Source: Antrodiella citrinella
Taxonomy: Eukaryota > Basidiomycota > Agaricomycetes > Polyporales > Steccherinaceae
Length of the DNA: 32,447 nt
Reading direction: 5' to 3'
Assembly: GCA_004802725.1 (NCBI GenBank)
Contig: SGPM01000307.1
Location: forward strand, 1-32,447
The position numbers and the translations under genes are program-made. A model generated the notes under the pieces. It did not search any database. It was not told where the DNA came from and saw only the letters and a program-made list of their open reading frames with translations. Position 1 is the stretch's first letter, and each line of letters begins with the position of its first letter. Shown here piece by piece: positions 1 to 11,426 of the stretch.

Positions 1-195
1 TGTGGCCAGCAAAGTGGCCAGACAGGCCACTCCTGCTTGGCTGACACTGCCAGTGGAGTGGGCCAGATCCATGCCTGTAGTGGCCAGAAACCAGCCACTA
101 CACTGTCCACTGACCTGTATTAGAGACCCCTTAAGGGAGATAAAAAGGTACTTATGTACCACTTAAGAGGGGTCAGATTGGGTACCCTGAAGTGA
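1..195 (-). repeat. Left arm of inverted dispersed repeat (TGGCCA-rich)
   Basis: Reverse complement of 31416-31608. By eye the two copies are identical except for two single-base length differences, near 50-60 of this copy. The copy is cut by the window edge, so its far end is not visible. It contains several TGGCCA hexamers and, at about 125-174, a nested imperfect palindrome (GACCCC/GGGGTC outer arms, TTAAG/CTTAAG, and an inner GGTAC/GTACC). It is probably the end of a dispersed mobile element, but no coding domain is seen, so the class is not assigned. Confidence 0.85.
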
Positions 196-434
196 GTGCA
201 TGAGTGACGTAGCGAGAGCGGGGCCGTTTATGCTCGCGCGGATAAAGGAGCCGGCGGCTATGCCCCTCCCTGCTCGGAGATCTGGTCGCTTGACCAGATG
301 TTAGAGAGAAAAGAGACCGAAACTCCTGGAGACTCGAAGTAGATCCTGAATATGCTTTCCCCGTTGCGGCGGTCATGCCCATCGCTCTGAGGTCGACTGA
401 AAAGAGACGATGGATAACGGGACGAGCTGTCATG

Positions 435-1591
435 TCATGCAACAGGGATTTTGCAGACGATCCATCTATCCACTGACCCTTCCTTCGACCTAACCTCTCC
501 AGCAGCATTCTTCTGGTTCAGCCATTCGCTGATTAAGGACGCAGTATCGTCCTCCCCGCGTGTGTCAGACGCAGTGCCTGACATCATGACGGAACGGAGG
601 GTGAGCGAGCGACATAACCAACGCGGCGTGCAGGATTCGACTTGAGGGACATCTCTGGGAATATGCAGTTCCCGATACGCACTGCGCAGTACTAGCCAAG
701 TCGTGTCTCTCGCTTTGGAGCGCAGAGCATCTACCAGGGTGCATAGCGCGTCGAAGGCCAGAGCATCTTTCCATGATGAGTGCGCAGTATCAAGAACTAG
801 TTTCGACAGCGTATCCCGAGACGTCAACGCGTCCAGAGCCGCGTAGTTGCGTTGTCGCAAGGCGCGAGTGAGTTTGGATAACCATTGGTCTTCGGCAGAC
901 TGAGCAGGTATGAATTTGGGTCCGAGGGTATCGCGATGTTCGTTGTATCGACTTTGAGAGGGGTATGCCGTTGCGAGAAAGTGCAGAGAAGAAAGCAAGG
1001 CAGAGACAGATGCGGTTTCGGGTATCTTGGAAGATGAGAGGTAGACTTTTGGCAAGAGATGAGATATGACGGAAGTAGCCTGTGTCGGCGAGTTGAAGAG
1101 CAGGCAAAGGTGCAGAGATATTTCGTACACTGTGAGAGCAGTTCAATTCATGAAGCGTGGTAGAACATTCAATGCGTACCCTCAAGAGCGAGTGTGTCGC
1201 TTCGTCCTGTTGCCAAAAGACCCTCGCGTAATTTTCCTGCGTTTGATCACTAAAGCCACATATCTTCACTCAGCATAGTGGATGACGTACGGAACAAAAT
1301 CAAGAGGTTCCCCTCAACCTCGTCGCGTCGCTTGATGTCACCCTTACTGGAGCTACGAGGGTAGTAGTCTTGCCAATACCTGTCCAGCTAGTATACTCGA
1401 TCAATCACCATCAAACCAGCGATATTTGACAGATAAATACCTTCGTCTGTATAAACTCGCGATACTCCTCTTGTGTCTTGAAGTTCTTCAGCCTACAAGC
1501 GAGTTGAGAAAGTGCAGAACATTACACGACGGAGCATGACATACGAGTCTCCGTCCTTGTCAAGACCGCTGCTTCGACTGAGCGATGGCAT
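435..1591 (-). CDS. SAC3/GANP-domain protein (THP3-like), 5 exons, 315 aa
   Basis: Spliced from exons 1591-1545, 1492-1441, 1387-1291, 1236-1180 and 1129-435; the lengths sum to an intact 316-codon frame. The joined protein has a start MPSLSRSS, then a conserved block LDRYWQDYYPRSS, GDIKRRDEVEGN, LREGLLATGRSD and ALEVYEISLHLCLLF, followed by helices and a C-terminal winged-helix-like part ending KEGSVDRWIVCK. This order matches the SAC3/GANP/THP3 family, whose members are PCI-type proteins linked to transcription-coupled mRNA processing and export in the nucleus. It is divergent from the DUF3605 gene and shares the promoter region with it. The family call is by pattern recognition. The start was chosen because it is the first ATG in frame; an upstream non-consensus exon cannot be excluded. 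Confidence 0.78.
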
Positions 1592-2075
1592 AAGTTCCAT
1601 ATGTCGTTGGCCATGTCGATAGACATTGTGTGTCCTGGCATTGCGACCGGCTCTGGACATCACGTCGTTTGCTCGTCGTCGTCGTCGTTGGAGGGACTCG
1701 GACGTACTTATAAGACTCGCCGGACGACGATGTGGGTGGGCGCTACACCATCGTAGATTAGATTAGATGGCCGGAGTAACAGCCATTGAGTCGACGGTGA
1801 CTCTCTTCCGAAAGGAACGAAAACCTCCGACAGATGCACACTCTTTCTCCCGGTCGGTAGCAGACTACGGCAGACCTCTGCCTCCTTCTTGTGTCCAGCA
1901 TCCTCCTGGTAGGACCTCCAGCGCGTTCAGCGGTGATCATCGTAAGTGACACGTTCGTTTGAGTCGGTTTGACGCACTCGGGGAGATATTATTATAACTC
2001 TCATGACCTGTCAACCAGCGTGTTTAGATGATTTTTTGTGATCTGGACTCGCGCTGCTACTTCGTTCCAGACGAC
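1592..2075. promoter_or_regulatory. Divergent intergenic promoter region
   Basis: This stretch of nearly 0.5 kb lies between two divergent genes and should carry both promoters. It includes a short GTC/GAC trinucleotide tract at about 1673-1688. I see no convincing TATA box or gene. The alternative upstream ATG of the DUF3605 gene (2028) lies inside it. Confidence 0.4.
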
Positions 2076-3177
2076 ATGACTTTCGACAACCTCAGCGACA
2101 CCCTCTCCACTCTTTCGCCTCTGACAACCAAGCCGGCGAATGTTCCATTGCTCACGGGACCACCGACAAAGGAAGAACTGCTCGCACATTATCCGGCAAA
2201 GTTCACATGGGCCCAGCTGAAGACATTTGTCAACTCGGGGTTGGTCTCCGTCTTTCGGCTCTTGCTTGTACTCTGAACTGACGGAGATCCAGGGACCTCG
2301 GGTTGCTCAAGCGAGATAAGAAGCTGCAGGTTAGATATGATACATGGGCGAAAGGCATCAGAGAAGAATATGGGTCCATCGGTGCGTGATTATGATTTCA
2401 CTCGTGTGTACCGATCTCATACTCTGTCATACACAGTTGGCTATTTACGCGACTATAGATTGCAATGGGGCAAACCAGACACTCTCAGCTTGCTTCATTC
2501 ACGCCTTGACAACGAAAATAATGCGAATACCACCACACCCTCAATACCCATTGATTCACAGATACCAATTGAGGCACCGTCCTACTTCACAGCAAATACC
2601 CCGTCTGAGCTGATCAGCATCATCATGAACGACTGGCCCTACTCAGGTGCGATTCCAGTATCTTCCTGACGCTAGACCTTTCATTGACAGAGCCATCACA
2701 GTTCCGGCCGACATCGAGCATTCTCTCATTTGGACCCAGGTTCCAATTATACCATCCAGCCTTCCTCCTTCCATCGCACCACGAGTTACACAAGACGGTC
2801 TATGGGGCTTCACGGGAAATACTGCCCCGCCGCCCTCCCCAAGTACCCTCCCTTCATGTTTACCAGCTCTAGCAGAGTGGGGCGTCACTATGGATAAGCT
2901 GGTCTGTTCTCCGAAAGGAACGGAGGAAGAGGAGGAGCTTGTCAAGCAAGCTGGGTCCGACATCGCCGCTTTCGTGAGGAACAGGTGGAATGAGAGGGAG
3001 TGGGAGACTGCTTGGTTTGTCAACCCGCCGGTGCGTTTCATACGAGCTTTAGTCATGTATTTTCTTGTCGTCTGATGCTTTGCTTTTCCTCAGAGATTGC
3101 AGAGCGTGCCTGGTCTGGCACACATTCACGTCTTTGCTCGTCACAAGTTACCAGAAGAGATCGCTGGAGCGCACTAG
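2076..3177 (+). CDS. DUF3605 protein (N-acetylglucosamine-induced protein 1-like), 294 aa
   Basis: Exons 2076-2239, 2293-2381, 2437-2646, 2693-3030 and 3094-3177 join into a 295-codon frame. The signature order of DUF3605 is visible: FTWAQLKTFVNSG, then DLGLLKRDKKLQVRYDTW, EEYGSIVGYLRDYRLQW, IIMNDWPY, a middle segment (ADIEHSLIWTQVP), then AFVRNRW...TAWFVNPP and a last exon with HIHVFAR. Fungal members are annotated as N-acetylglucosamine-induced proteins; their biochemical function is unknown and I infer none. An in-frame ATG at 2028 would add 16 residues. I preferred 2076 because the extension looks unconserved. The first donor (GTTGGT) and fourth acceptor were fixed by keeping the conserved frame. 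It is convergent with the RanGAP gene 160 bp away. Confidence 0.82.
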
Positions 3178-3336
3178 ATAAATCAAAAAGATATGACCGT
3201 TTCGAGGGTAGTTTCTATGAGGATTTACAAGGGTATCTTTACAGAGTAGACGTCCTCTGTTCTCCATATATGTCAGGGTACTACAATTATTGGTTACACC
3301 TTCTACTCCATCGACCTAATATTGCTTGCGTTGATT

Positions 3337-4592
3337 CTACGCCTTATGAGAAGACGAGGAAATAGAGACCTTGCCCAACAGTTCTGTAAGAGCGTCGGTA
3401 GCGTCCTTGTGGTCATCTTTCGTGGGAGCTGGCGCGATGACTTCCGGCTTCTTCTCCTCTTCCTTTTCTTCTTCCTCCTCGTCCTCGTCCTCCTCTTCCT
3501 CTGGATCTGTGATGACGAGCTTTCCGCCCCGCTTGGTCATTGTTCCGCTCAACGACACAATGCCCTCATCATCCTCTTCAACCTCGTTCCAGAAGACCTC
3601 AAATGTCTTCAACGCAGGGAGATGCTCCTGAATCCCCTCCGCGAACAACGCGAATGACTGGGAATCCATGTTGTTGTTGGCCAGCTGCAGCACCGTCAAC
3701 TTCGTGTTCGACCCAGACAGCAGCACAGGCACGATCGGCGAGACATCTCCCTCCTGCCCAATCACGCAATCCGCAAAGTTCAGCGTCTCAAGGAGAGGCC
3801 AAGACTTGAGCACCTCCGCCGCCGCGAGTGACCCCTTCTCGCCGAACGTGTTGTCCTGGAGGTTGAGATGTACGAGGCCCGTGCACGCCGCGATCCCGCG
3901 CACCAGCGCGGATATCCCATCCGGCTTGATCCCATTCTGCGTCATCTCGATCCTCGTCAACAGCCCGTGCGCCTTCAACGCCTCGCCCCACACCGGCGCA
4001 CTCCCATCTTCCAACCTATTCCGCCCACAGATCACTGTGCGCAAGTTCGACGGGACACCCGCCTTCTTAGATAGAAGTGCGGATTGGATGAGGGCGTTGG
4101 CGACGACGGCGCCGCCTTCGGGCCCGAGGCCGTTGTTGTTGAGTCGGAGGATCTGGAAGGAGCGGTTGTTGGTGAGGAAGTTAACCATGGGGTCGACGGA
4201 GCGGCCGCCGAAGGCGTTGTCGCTCAGGTTGATCTCTACCAGACTCGTCTTGTCAACGAGCGCATCGCAGATAGCGGAGAGTGCTTGTGGGATTTCGGTG
4301 ATTAGACGACCGGTGAAGATGTCTGCAAAGTCTGCGACCTGGACGGAGCGGTGTGGCGCGCATTGAGTTTAGAGTAGATGTGACCTTCAAAATGATAGCA
4401 TACCTTCAATACTTCAGTTTTCTTCAGGTAATCAGCAATAGCCAATGCTGCTTCGACACCAATGGTGTTACCGCCGAAATGGATCTCTTCGAGTGTGGCA
4501 GGATCCGCAGTGAGGTAAGGCTCTACGTCTGCGCGGGTGTTGAGTTTCAACACCTTTCCGTGAAGCGAGAGGATCTTTGAGTTAGAGGCCAT
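3337..4592 (-). CDS. rna1: Ran GTPase-activating protein (RanGAP1/Rna1), 396 aa
   Basis: Two exons, 4592-4404 and 4338-3337, join in phase 0. The protein is a leucine-rich-repeat RanGAP, which stimulates GTP hydrolysis by Ran at the cytoplasmic side of the nuclear pore and so drives nuclear transport. Visible hallmarks are IFTGR, with the arginine at residue 74 (the same number as the conserved arginine of fission yeast Rna1), LSDNAFGGRS, LNNNGLGPEGG, ICGRNRLEDGS, TQNGIKPDGI and LNLQDNTFGEKG. These are repeated LRR ridges, followed by a highly acidic Glu/Asp tail (about residues 335-360) and a short C-terminal helix. Length and layout match fungal Rna1; the metazoan C-terminal SUMO/RanBP2 domain is absent, as is usual for fungi. 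No lesions are seen. Confidence 0.96.
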
Positions 4593-5434
4593 CGTGATAG
4601 TAGTCGTGAATAGAGGAGGGACAGGGTATGTAAATATGGTCCAAGTCGAAGTACCGGTTCAAGTACAAGAAAATCTAATCGCGAAAAATACAACGATGGC
4701 TTTAGTGGCTGTGCTGCTTTCTGACAATCGATCGGCACTGCGCAACTCCGGGACGGCTCTGGTTCGTGCGCTTACGATGTCAAAACTAACTTGAACTTGA
4801 CGCACTGGCAGGACCCAGGTAGAAATGTCGACTCGCAAAGAGTCGCATATCGTTTTGCAACCGGCTGTTCTACCTCCGCATCGCCCGCCGCCCAAAAATC
4901 GATTTCACGCCTACGAAAAGCTAAACAGTTGTAACACTGTCACCTCGTGAATCTGTCCGCTGGTTGTGACTTGTGAGAGCGGTTGGCATTTTCTTTTGTA
5001 CCAGTGAGTCCTTTTCACTTGAACCCGGTCTCCCGTACGAAAGTAGTAAATGCCGTCTCCAAAGGTTTTAACTTATATCGACGTACAGTGTACGATGGAC
5101 CACGGAGAAGCATACTCGTGGCACATAACGGTGATGGACCGACGACCGTTCGTAGGACGGTTTCCAAGGCTCCGAGGACTCAGGCTCATTGTTTGCCACC
5201 CTTGCACTGAACGTCTGCATGTACTGATTGTCTCGCTCACTCGGATTGCTTACTCTAGCCTGGTTAAAATTCTTGGTGACCTACCCTGTACAAGATCTTC
5301 AACCCTTGGACTCTGTAAGTACTTCAGCGCTCCTGGTCTGTGTCTCTTAGTGTCGATCGGCCGGCAGGCCGGTTCAACGACTTCGATGTTAGCCTCTTCG
5401 CTGTCCAGGGCCATGGTCAGCCTCCGACCACCAC
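4593..5434. other. Intergenic region without a recognised gene
   Basis: This stretch lies between the divergent RanGAP and cyclitol-synthase genes. Only short overlapping frames occur and none shows a conserved motif. It should hold the RanGAP promoter (proximal part, near 4600-4700) and distal elements of the cyclase promoter. Confidence 0.5.
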
Positions 5435-5440
5435 TATAAA
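5435..5440 (+). promoter_or_regulatory. TATA box of the C7-cyclitol synthase gene
   Basis: TATAAA lies about 115 bp upstream of the ATG and is followed by a pyrimidine-rich stretch running to CCACCATG. This is a typical inducible or strong fungal promoter layout. It is the clearest core promoter in the window. Confidence 0.65.
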
Positions 5441-5554
5441 TGGTGCTTCAAGTTGGTCCCTTCCTCCTTCACCCTCTTTGCGTTCCACTACATCATTTCT
5501 TCCTTGCTTTGCACATCCTACTTCATTCAACTTCAAGTTCTCATTTGACCCACC

Positions 5555-7329
5555 ATGAGCGATCTCAAAGCCTCTGTTACTGTCACTTCAAACGGGTTTT
5601 CGGTGGCTGGTACAGAGCAGATCAACTACGGTACGTTCTTTCTGCGCCACCCATCGTCGCACCTATTGAACGTGCCCGATTTAGGTTTCCTGTTCGTGGA
5701 CAACATCTTCACCCCTTCGCACATCCACCTCGCCGACATCTACAAACCATGGGGACGTGTCCTCCTGGTCACTGACTCCATCGTGAACGATCATTACGCT
5801 TCTGAATGGGAACCCTACTTCAAGCACCACGGTGTCAAGCTGACAACCTTCGTCATGGCTGGTGGCGAGAAGAACAAGACGATGAAGACTATGTTAAGCA
5901 TCGTGGACGCCATGAACGACTTCGGCCTGGTGAGAAAGGAGCCTGTGTTGGTCGTCGGTGGCGGTCTGTGTACCGACGTGACTGGCTTTGCTTGCGCGTC
6001 CTACCGTCGCACCACCAACTTCGTTCGCGTGCCGACAACCCTCATTGGTCTAATTGACGCGTCAGTTTCTATCAAAGGTGCGCCACCTAAGTCCTTAAGT
6101 CTGACATCGTAAGGTAAGCAGAGGCTGACATGTACCATTCATAGTCGGAATCAACCACGGAAATTTGAAGAACCGTCTTGGAGCGTACCATGCTCCGATG
6201 GTCACTTTCCTTGACTTCAACATGCTCCGCACTCTTCCGGAAGCTCAAGTCCGAAACGGTTTTGCTGGTACGTCATGCAATCCTTCCACTGTTTGTAAAT
6301 TGTGAGGCGGCTGACCCTCTGCTGCACAGAGTTGATGAAGATCTCTTCTTGCGCGGACAAACGTATCTGGGATCTCCTCGTCGCCAACGGCGAACAGCTG
6401 ATCAAAACACGGTTCGGCCGTGCGAATGGGGCACCCCCAGAGATGAAGAAGATCGCTGACGAGATTTGCTGGAGAGGTATCAAAGTCATGCTCGACGTGA
6501 GTATCGCGCGTATATTCATCTATAATAGTGACACTGACAGTATATGCCCATAGCTTGAGAGTCCAAACCTGCACGAAATCGGATTGGATCGTGTCATTGC
6601 GTTTGGGCACAGCTTGTCTCCTACTCTCGAACTCGCCCCCGCTGTACCCCTCCGCCACGGTCACGCCATCAACATAGACATGTCGTACTTCGTTACCTTC
6701 GCTTGCAGCCGCGGCATCTTAACGGAGCAGCAGCGAGACGAGTACCATGCTTTGAGTCATCGCGTCGGTCTTTCCATGGACCATGAGCTCTTCACGAACG
6801 CTTTGGTCAAGGAAGGTGCTCAGGCTATCATGTGAGTGCCCATTCCATCTTCCTCTGTCGCTTTTGTGTGAACAATACTGATTGCATGTGGGCCGGTAGG
6901 AAGACGCGTGACAACAAGCAACGTTTTGCCGTTCCCTCCCCGTATGGCACCTGCATCTTCATCAACGACGCCACAGATGAGGAGTTCTTCCGCGTCCTGA
7001 AGGTGCACAAGCAGCTCATCAAGGAGAAGTATGGAAGTGGTGATGGCAAAGACGTACGTCCCTGCTGTCTTCTGGAAAGTTCACCTCTGACACTTACAAT
7101 CTTCCAGGCCTTTGTTGATAGCGGTGACCTCGGAATGGATCCTGCCCTCCTACGCGCCCGCAAGACAGCGATGGGTGTAGTGGACACGCTCAAAGCAGGA
7201 GCTAACCACACCATTGAGGCCATGGGCTCCATCGGCAGCAACGTCCCTCCGACTGGTATGCCGAGCATTGCACCAAGCCTAGTGAACGATAGGAGGAAGT
7301 CCGTCGAGGTTCGGTGCGTTGCAGCTTGA
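5555..7329 (+). CDS. Dehydroquinate-synthase-like C7-cyclitol (sugar phosphate) cyclase, 470 aa
   Basis: Seven exons (5555-5630, 5685-6077, 6145-6267, 6330-6496, 6554-6831, 6900-7053, 7108-7329) give an intact 471-codon frame. Motifs run in the family order: [13 protein letters not shown], the NAD-loop [54 protein letters not shown] and [11 protein letters not shown]. By alignment with dehydroquinate synthase the zinc ligands should be E198, H272 and H288. The SIK and HGH variants, instead of the primary-metabolism forms, point to the sedoheptulose-7-phosphate cyclases: 2-epi-5-epi-valiolone synthase or desmethyl-4-deoxygadusol synthase, first enzymes of cyclitol or gadusol/mycosporine routes. 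I cannot decide between the two from motifs. It is not the shikimate AROM protein, which is a large fusion. No O-methyltransferase, ATP-grasp or NRPS-like gene is adjacent. Confidence 0.9.
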
Positions 7330-7617
7330 GATTGTTGAGATGTCATATGGGATTGGGAAGGTAGGTCGTTTTTTGAGAATGCTCGGACATAATACCACCA
7401 CCATGATCATACCAGTACATACCCACACACACATCCTATATTCATCTCCACGTTCGTACTTTCATCGCTCGCTCGGCTGAACATAATCATGAGGATAAAA
7501 TGACATTATCGATACAGTGGGAACTTTCAAGGTGAGCTTTCGTAAATAGTCGTACAATCATGGATCGATGATACCGTCGTAGCACTTCACTCCACCGAGG
7601 GATTAAGGAGTCGGTCT

Positions 7618-8448
7618 TCAGATGCTGCCAGACCGTTCCTTCTTCGCCCCAGGGCCGACCTTCTTGGTCTCATAGACTTCTTGGCCCTGAAGAATCCTCT
7701 CGCCCTGCTCTTTCGTCTCGGTCTACAACGTAAATATGAACGTGTTAGCATGCTAGAATTACCCAGGGTCACCACACACGTACATTGCCAAGGGTCGCTC
7801 CACGAGTTTTCTATCCCACAGGTCAGTGGTCCACGTTCGTATCTCGAAGGAAGAGACGAAGACAAACCTTAGCGACACCGATAACCCTCTCCTTGAACGT
7901 AGGCTGGTGACTCCCACTGCCTCCACTGGCACCTGTTGCGGAAGTGGTAACTGCGGAACCCGAACCGGGTTGCGTCGCGCCTACAGTCACCGTCAGCCCG
8001 CAGCCATGGGACGATATATGCTTGCTTGACGCACCTTGTTGGGCGACATCATCTGCTACTCCAGGTTGGACCTCCTCAGAGGGCATGCTTGGTTGACCCC
8101 CGTCAGAGCCGAAGTCTGGGTTCAGTGACTTCGAGGCACCACTGCTGGGTTCGCCATGCTGCATATCGTTGGCGTCGGAGTCGGATACGTAAGCGTCCCT
8201 GTCGTAGACAGGTGTCTGTTATATACGAGGAAAACTGAGTCGCTACTTGACTAAACATGATGGTTGGTACAACGTACGTTCAAGGGGTGGTCTGCGCGAG
8301 CGGCGGTTTCTTGTGAGACTGGCATCGAGGTTCGCTCTTCCGAAAATGTGGGGGTAGAGAGTTGTGTAGGATAGTATGGGACTAGAATATCGTTGCAGTT
8401 ATAGACCGCTGCGGGAGGAGCAAGTCCGAAGGCAGTGTGTGACGTCAT
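7618..8448 (-). CDS. Small Ser/Gly-rich hypothetical protein with conserved C-terminal segment, 216 aa
   Basis: Exons 8448-8278, 8215-7868, 7810-7784 and 7722-7618 all join in phase 0 (217 codons). Exon 3 is only 27 nt. The N-terminus (MTSHTAFGLAPPAAVYNCND) is followed by a low-complexity Ser/Gly/Thr-rich middle. The C-terminus contains FKERVIGVAKKTRGATLGN and TKEQGERILQGQE, then a Lys-rich tail. The C-terminal pattern resembles small fungal CsbD-like or stress-associated proteins of unknown function. I do not recognise a specific gene. An ATG 11 codons upstream (8478) is an alternative start. It is convergent with the cyclitol synthase gene. Confidence 0.7.
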
Positions 8449-9654
8449 ACCACGCGAAACACGATCACGTGAATCCAATGGATATTAAGCGCTGCAACGC
8501 GTCGACAATGTCTACGTTTTCTACGTCGAATCAGCGAATACAATTTGAACGAGGTTGGTAAGTGGAATGAATACTTGTAACAGTGAACTTACAGATTGTT
8601 TGAAGTTGAGCCACAGGAAAGCCGGTGCTGATTTACTGCCACCACTGCGATGCCGTCAACAGACGGAAATCTAAGGCTCACATTCCAATCGACATCAATA
8701 ACTCTAGCAGCTGTTTCAGATGTGAGTGTACTTCACGATAGATAAAAACCTGGCTTACATCGAGTGGTAGCAGCAGCAAGTACAGTAAGGACTGGCAAAG
8801 ACAAAGTGGAATCAAGCGTGTTCAAGTCAATTATCTTGGCGTTTGATTTTCGGTCGACACTCCGGCGGTTCGCTTAGCATCGATTATTTTTAATGATCTA
8901 GCCGACCGTCGACGGAAGGCCAGTGGGCGTTGAGCGGACCAACGACTTGTGCATCCTTGTTGGCTTCTCCCGTGAGGTATCCTCTTGGTGTGCTGTGCAA
9001 TACAAAGGATCATGCTCCGGACGCTTTGCCTATTGTCGTGGGACCGTGACGGCGTATGCATGTCACTCGTTCTTTCTGGTCGACATTCCAGGTCGTTTCC
9101 TGGCTTTGAGGTACGTCAAAAGAATCTACCGCATCTTGCCGCACGGCATTAGCTTCCGACTACCTCTGGCTTGCAGATATGACCCCCTTCCGTGCTGTCT
9201 CAGGCGATTAGGCGCAACCAGTACGGTGACATTCCTCTGATGATCATGCCAGCCTGAGATTCATTGCTGCCACACAAGCCGGTCTCTCGGTGGAGATTGG
9301 TTCAGAGGCAATTCCCACTGTGATTCACCAGTGTGTAATAATGCAATACACATGGATTCAACTCTCATCTTACATCAACACCTCCCCAATCGGTCATTAT
9401 GAGCTCCGACATTATCGTAGGCCCCAGAACAATCGTGCTTGAACGAGGTCCTTTTCCCCAGACCTGCCACTGGCAGCGTATCCACTCGGTTGCATAGGAT
9501 CCCTCGATTATCCCCTCTATTTCTGCGCCCACTCAACTACGCATACGTATCGGAGGCAAAGGAAGGCCTCGTAGCCGCCGGACTGTCCGAGAAGTGATCC
9601 CAAGGTTCCTCGTCTGGTTTCCACATATCGGTGGGCGTTGACACTACGGCTGTC
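8449..9654. other. Intergenic stretch with weak coding-like fragments
   Basis: No family is recognised. On the plus strand 8617-8721 spliced to 8771-8877 gives an open frame with a CxxC pair (IYCHHCD) ending at a natural stop. However, all three frames of the first piece are open, so this may be chance. The rest shows no conserved motif. Part of the stretch must hold the promoters of the minus-strand small gene and the plus-strand arrestin gene. Confidence 0.3.
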
Positions 9655-11426
9655 ATGAGACACCCATTCGCGAGCGTCCAGTACTTCAGGAATTCCCTAT
9701 CTACTGGCACCCTCAACTGGACGCCAGGCAAGACGGAGCTGAGGGAGAGAGAGAAGGAACCGGAGGAGATCCCACCTGTGCCTGCAGTGCCCGCATCCCT
9801 TCACCGATACAACTCTGTCACTGTCGCCATCCCGCCCCCGTCAGACGACAGCCACACGACGACTTCAATCCCCCGACGACCGCTACCCAAGATCCCCATT
9901 CGCATCCCGACTCCGCAGACGGTCTCCACTTCAAGGGCGTCCTCTATCCGTGTGGTGAAGGCTGGTGGTGGGAAGGCCGATGGGAAATCCGCGCCGGTGC
10001 CATCCGCTGTTGCGTCCCCTGGACACCATGTCAAGCATTCGAGCAAAGTCACGTTGGTTCTCGGGGGACAAGAGGATTATGAAGGTCAGCTTTCGTACTC
10101 GAGTGGGAGCGTCATCGAGGGGATCCTAGCCGTCCCGAGGCCATCGGGGTTACTGTCCATAGAGATCAAGGTGCGTATTCGTCATTTTGACGTCAGGAGC
10201 GATCTTTTCATTATGCTTGCAGATCGAGGGACGTGTAAAGCGAAGGGAGGTCGGGGGAGCGTCGTTCAACGCCAAGATCATAGACGAGGTCGTGTACTCT
10301 TGGGAACTACAACAAAACCTACCTTTCCCGTCCAAGGTATCATTTCGTTATGCGCTGCCCACGCAGTGCACGAACGTGCACACAGGGGAGAAACTGCGAC
10401 TGCCTCCGTCTTATGAGGCGCATTTTCAGGGGATCCCAGGATTCCACGTCAGCGTAAGTTATGCTGTCACTGTGTACCTGAAGCACACAAGGGACATGTC
10501 GGAATGGTGGAGAAGTGGCAGTCGGTGAGTTCATTCGTCTGCGTATTCGTATAAAGCAGTTGTGTCAACAGTTGTACCTTAGAATTGGGGTGCCGTTCCT
10601 GTATCGAGAACTCGACCGGCCAGAACGGAGAGGACCCTTCCCTTCCAACATGTTGAAGACACCAACACACCCCAAGACGCTTTTCAAGGCTCCACTGCGG
10701 TCACGGTGGCGTAGTCAGCAGGATTTGGAGATACATGTGAGTGGCGAGTCCATGTGTTTGCTCATTGTATCCCACTGATCCTGATTCATACCTAGGTATT
10801 CCTCCCTGGTTCACGGGTGTGTACGATCAAGGAACCCATTGATTTCTTCGTCACAGTCTTCGGGGACGATGAATCTCTGGCGCCGTTTGTATCATATCAA
10901 CCTATAGCGTCCTCGTTCCATCCCATGTCCGATAGCGAGGTCCACCTACTTTCCCCCGTCATTCCTACTAGCCTATCTGGTCTTCAAGCACAGTTCAGGT
11001 CACGACCATCTAATCCATTACCACCAGTACACGTCCGCCTGCAAAGGCGTACCACTGTGGACGCGACTCCTGGAAGTGAGAACAAACTCACAGCTACCAA
11101 AGCGTTGGCCCTCGGAACGATTCACACAGTTTTCAAAGGTTCAAAAAGCGTAACATGGTCCGGGACCATCGACATGTCCTCACAAGTGCGGTGTGGTGGA
11201 TTCTCTGCGAGTGGCTTGGACGTCGCGGTGAGTTCGTGGCATGCGGACCTCGGATGCTCGGCTGAATACTGACGGCTGGATACAGGATTCAATCGTCTTG
11301 ACGATTACCCAACCAGACTCCCCACGTTCGCGTTACATGCCGTTCAGCGAGGCGATTCCCATTCGACTGACCACGGAGACACACGATTGCCATTCCGCGC
11401 ACCCTGTGTCAGATTGGGAGTCGTGA
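9655..11426 (+). CDS. Arrestin-fold protein (arrestin-like N- and C-domains), 514 aa
   Basis: Five exons (9655-10170, 10223-10524, 10583-10736, 10796-11227, 11286-11426) give an intact frame of 515 codons. After a Pro/Ser-rich N-terminal 130 residues comes the arrestin N-lobe: KVTLVLGGQEDYEGQLSY, GSVIEGILAV, then IEIKIEGRVKRRE, VVYSWE, LPPSYEAHFQGIPGFHVSVS and VPFLYRELDRP. The C-lobe has LEIHVFLPGS, KEPIDFFVTVFG and a final SIVLTITQPD...EAIPIRLTTE. Fungal alpha-arrestins act as adaptors, some for Rsp5-type ubiquitin ligases through PPxY. Here the only PPxY-like site (PPSY) sits in a structural strand, so a ligase-adaptor role is not shown. The start is the first ATG in the long open frame; an upstream exon is possible. 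A paralogue follows in tandem. Confidence 0.8.

Noticed and set aside
1767..1949. Short plus and minus frames in the divergent promoter
   Set aside because: About 60 codons each on both strands, overlapping, with no motif. They are expected by chance.
3668..4366. Long plus-strand frame of 232 codons
   Set aside because: It lies antisense to the RanGAP gene, whose leucine-rich-repeat protein is unmistakable. The frame is open only because of the codon bias of the real gene.
5555..7329. Shikimate-pathway 3-dehydroquinate synthase / AROM
   Set aside because: AROM in fungi is a pentafunctional fusion. This protein ends after the cyclase domain and has the HGH and SIK variants of sugar phosphate cyclases.
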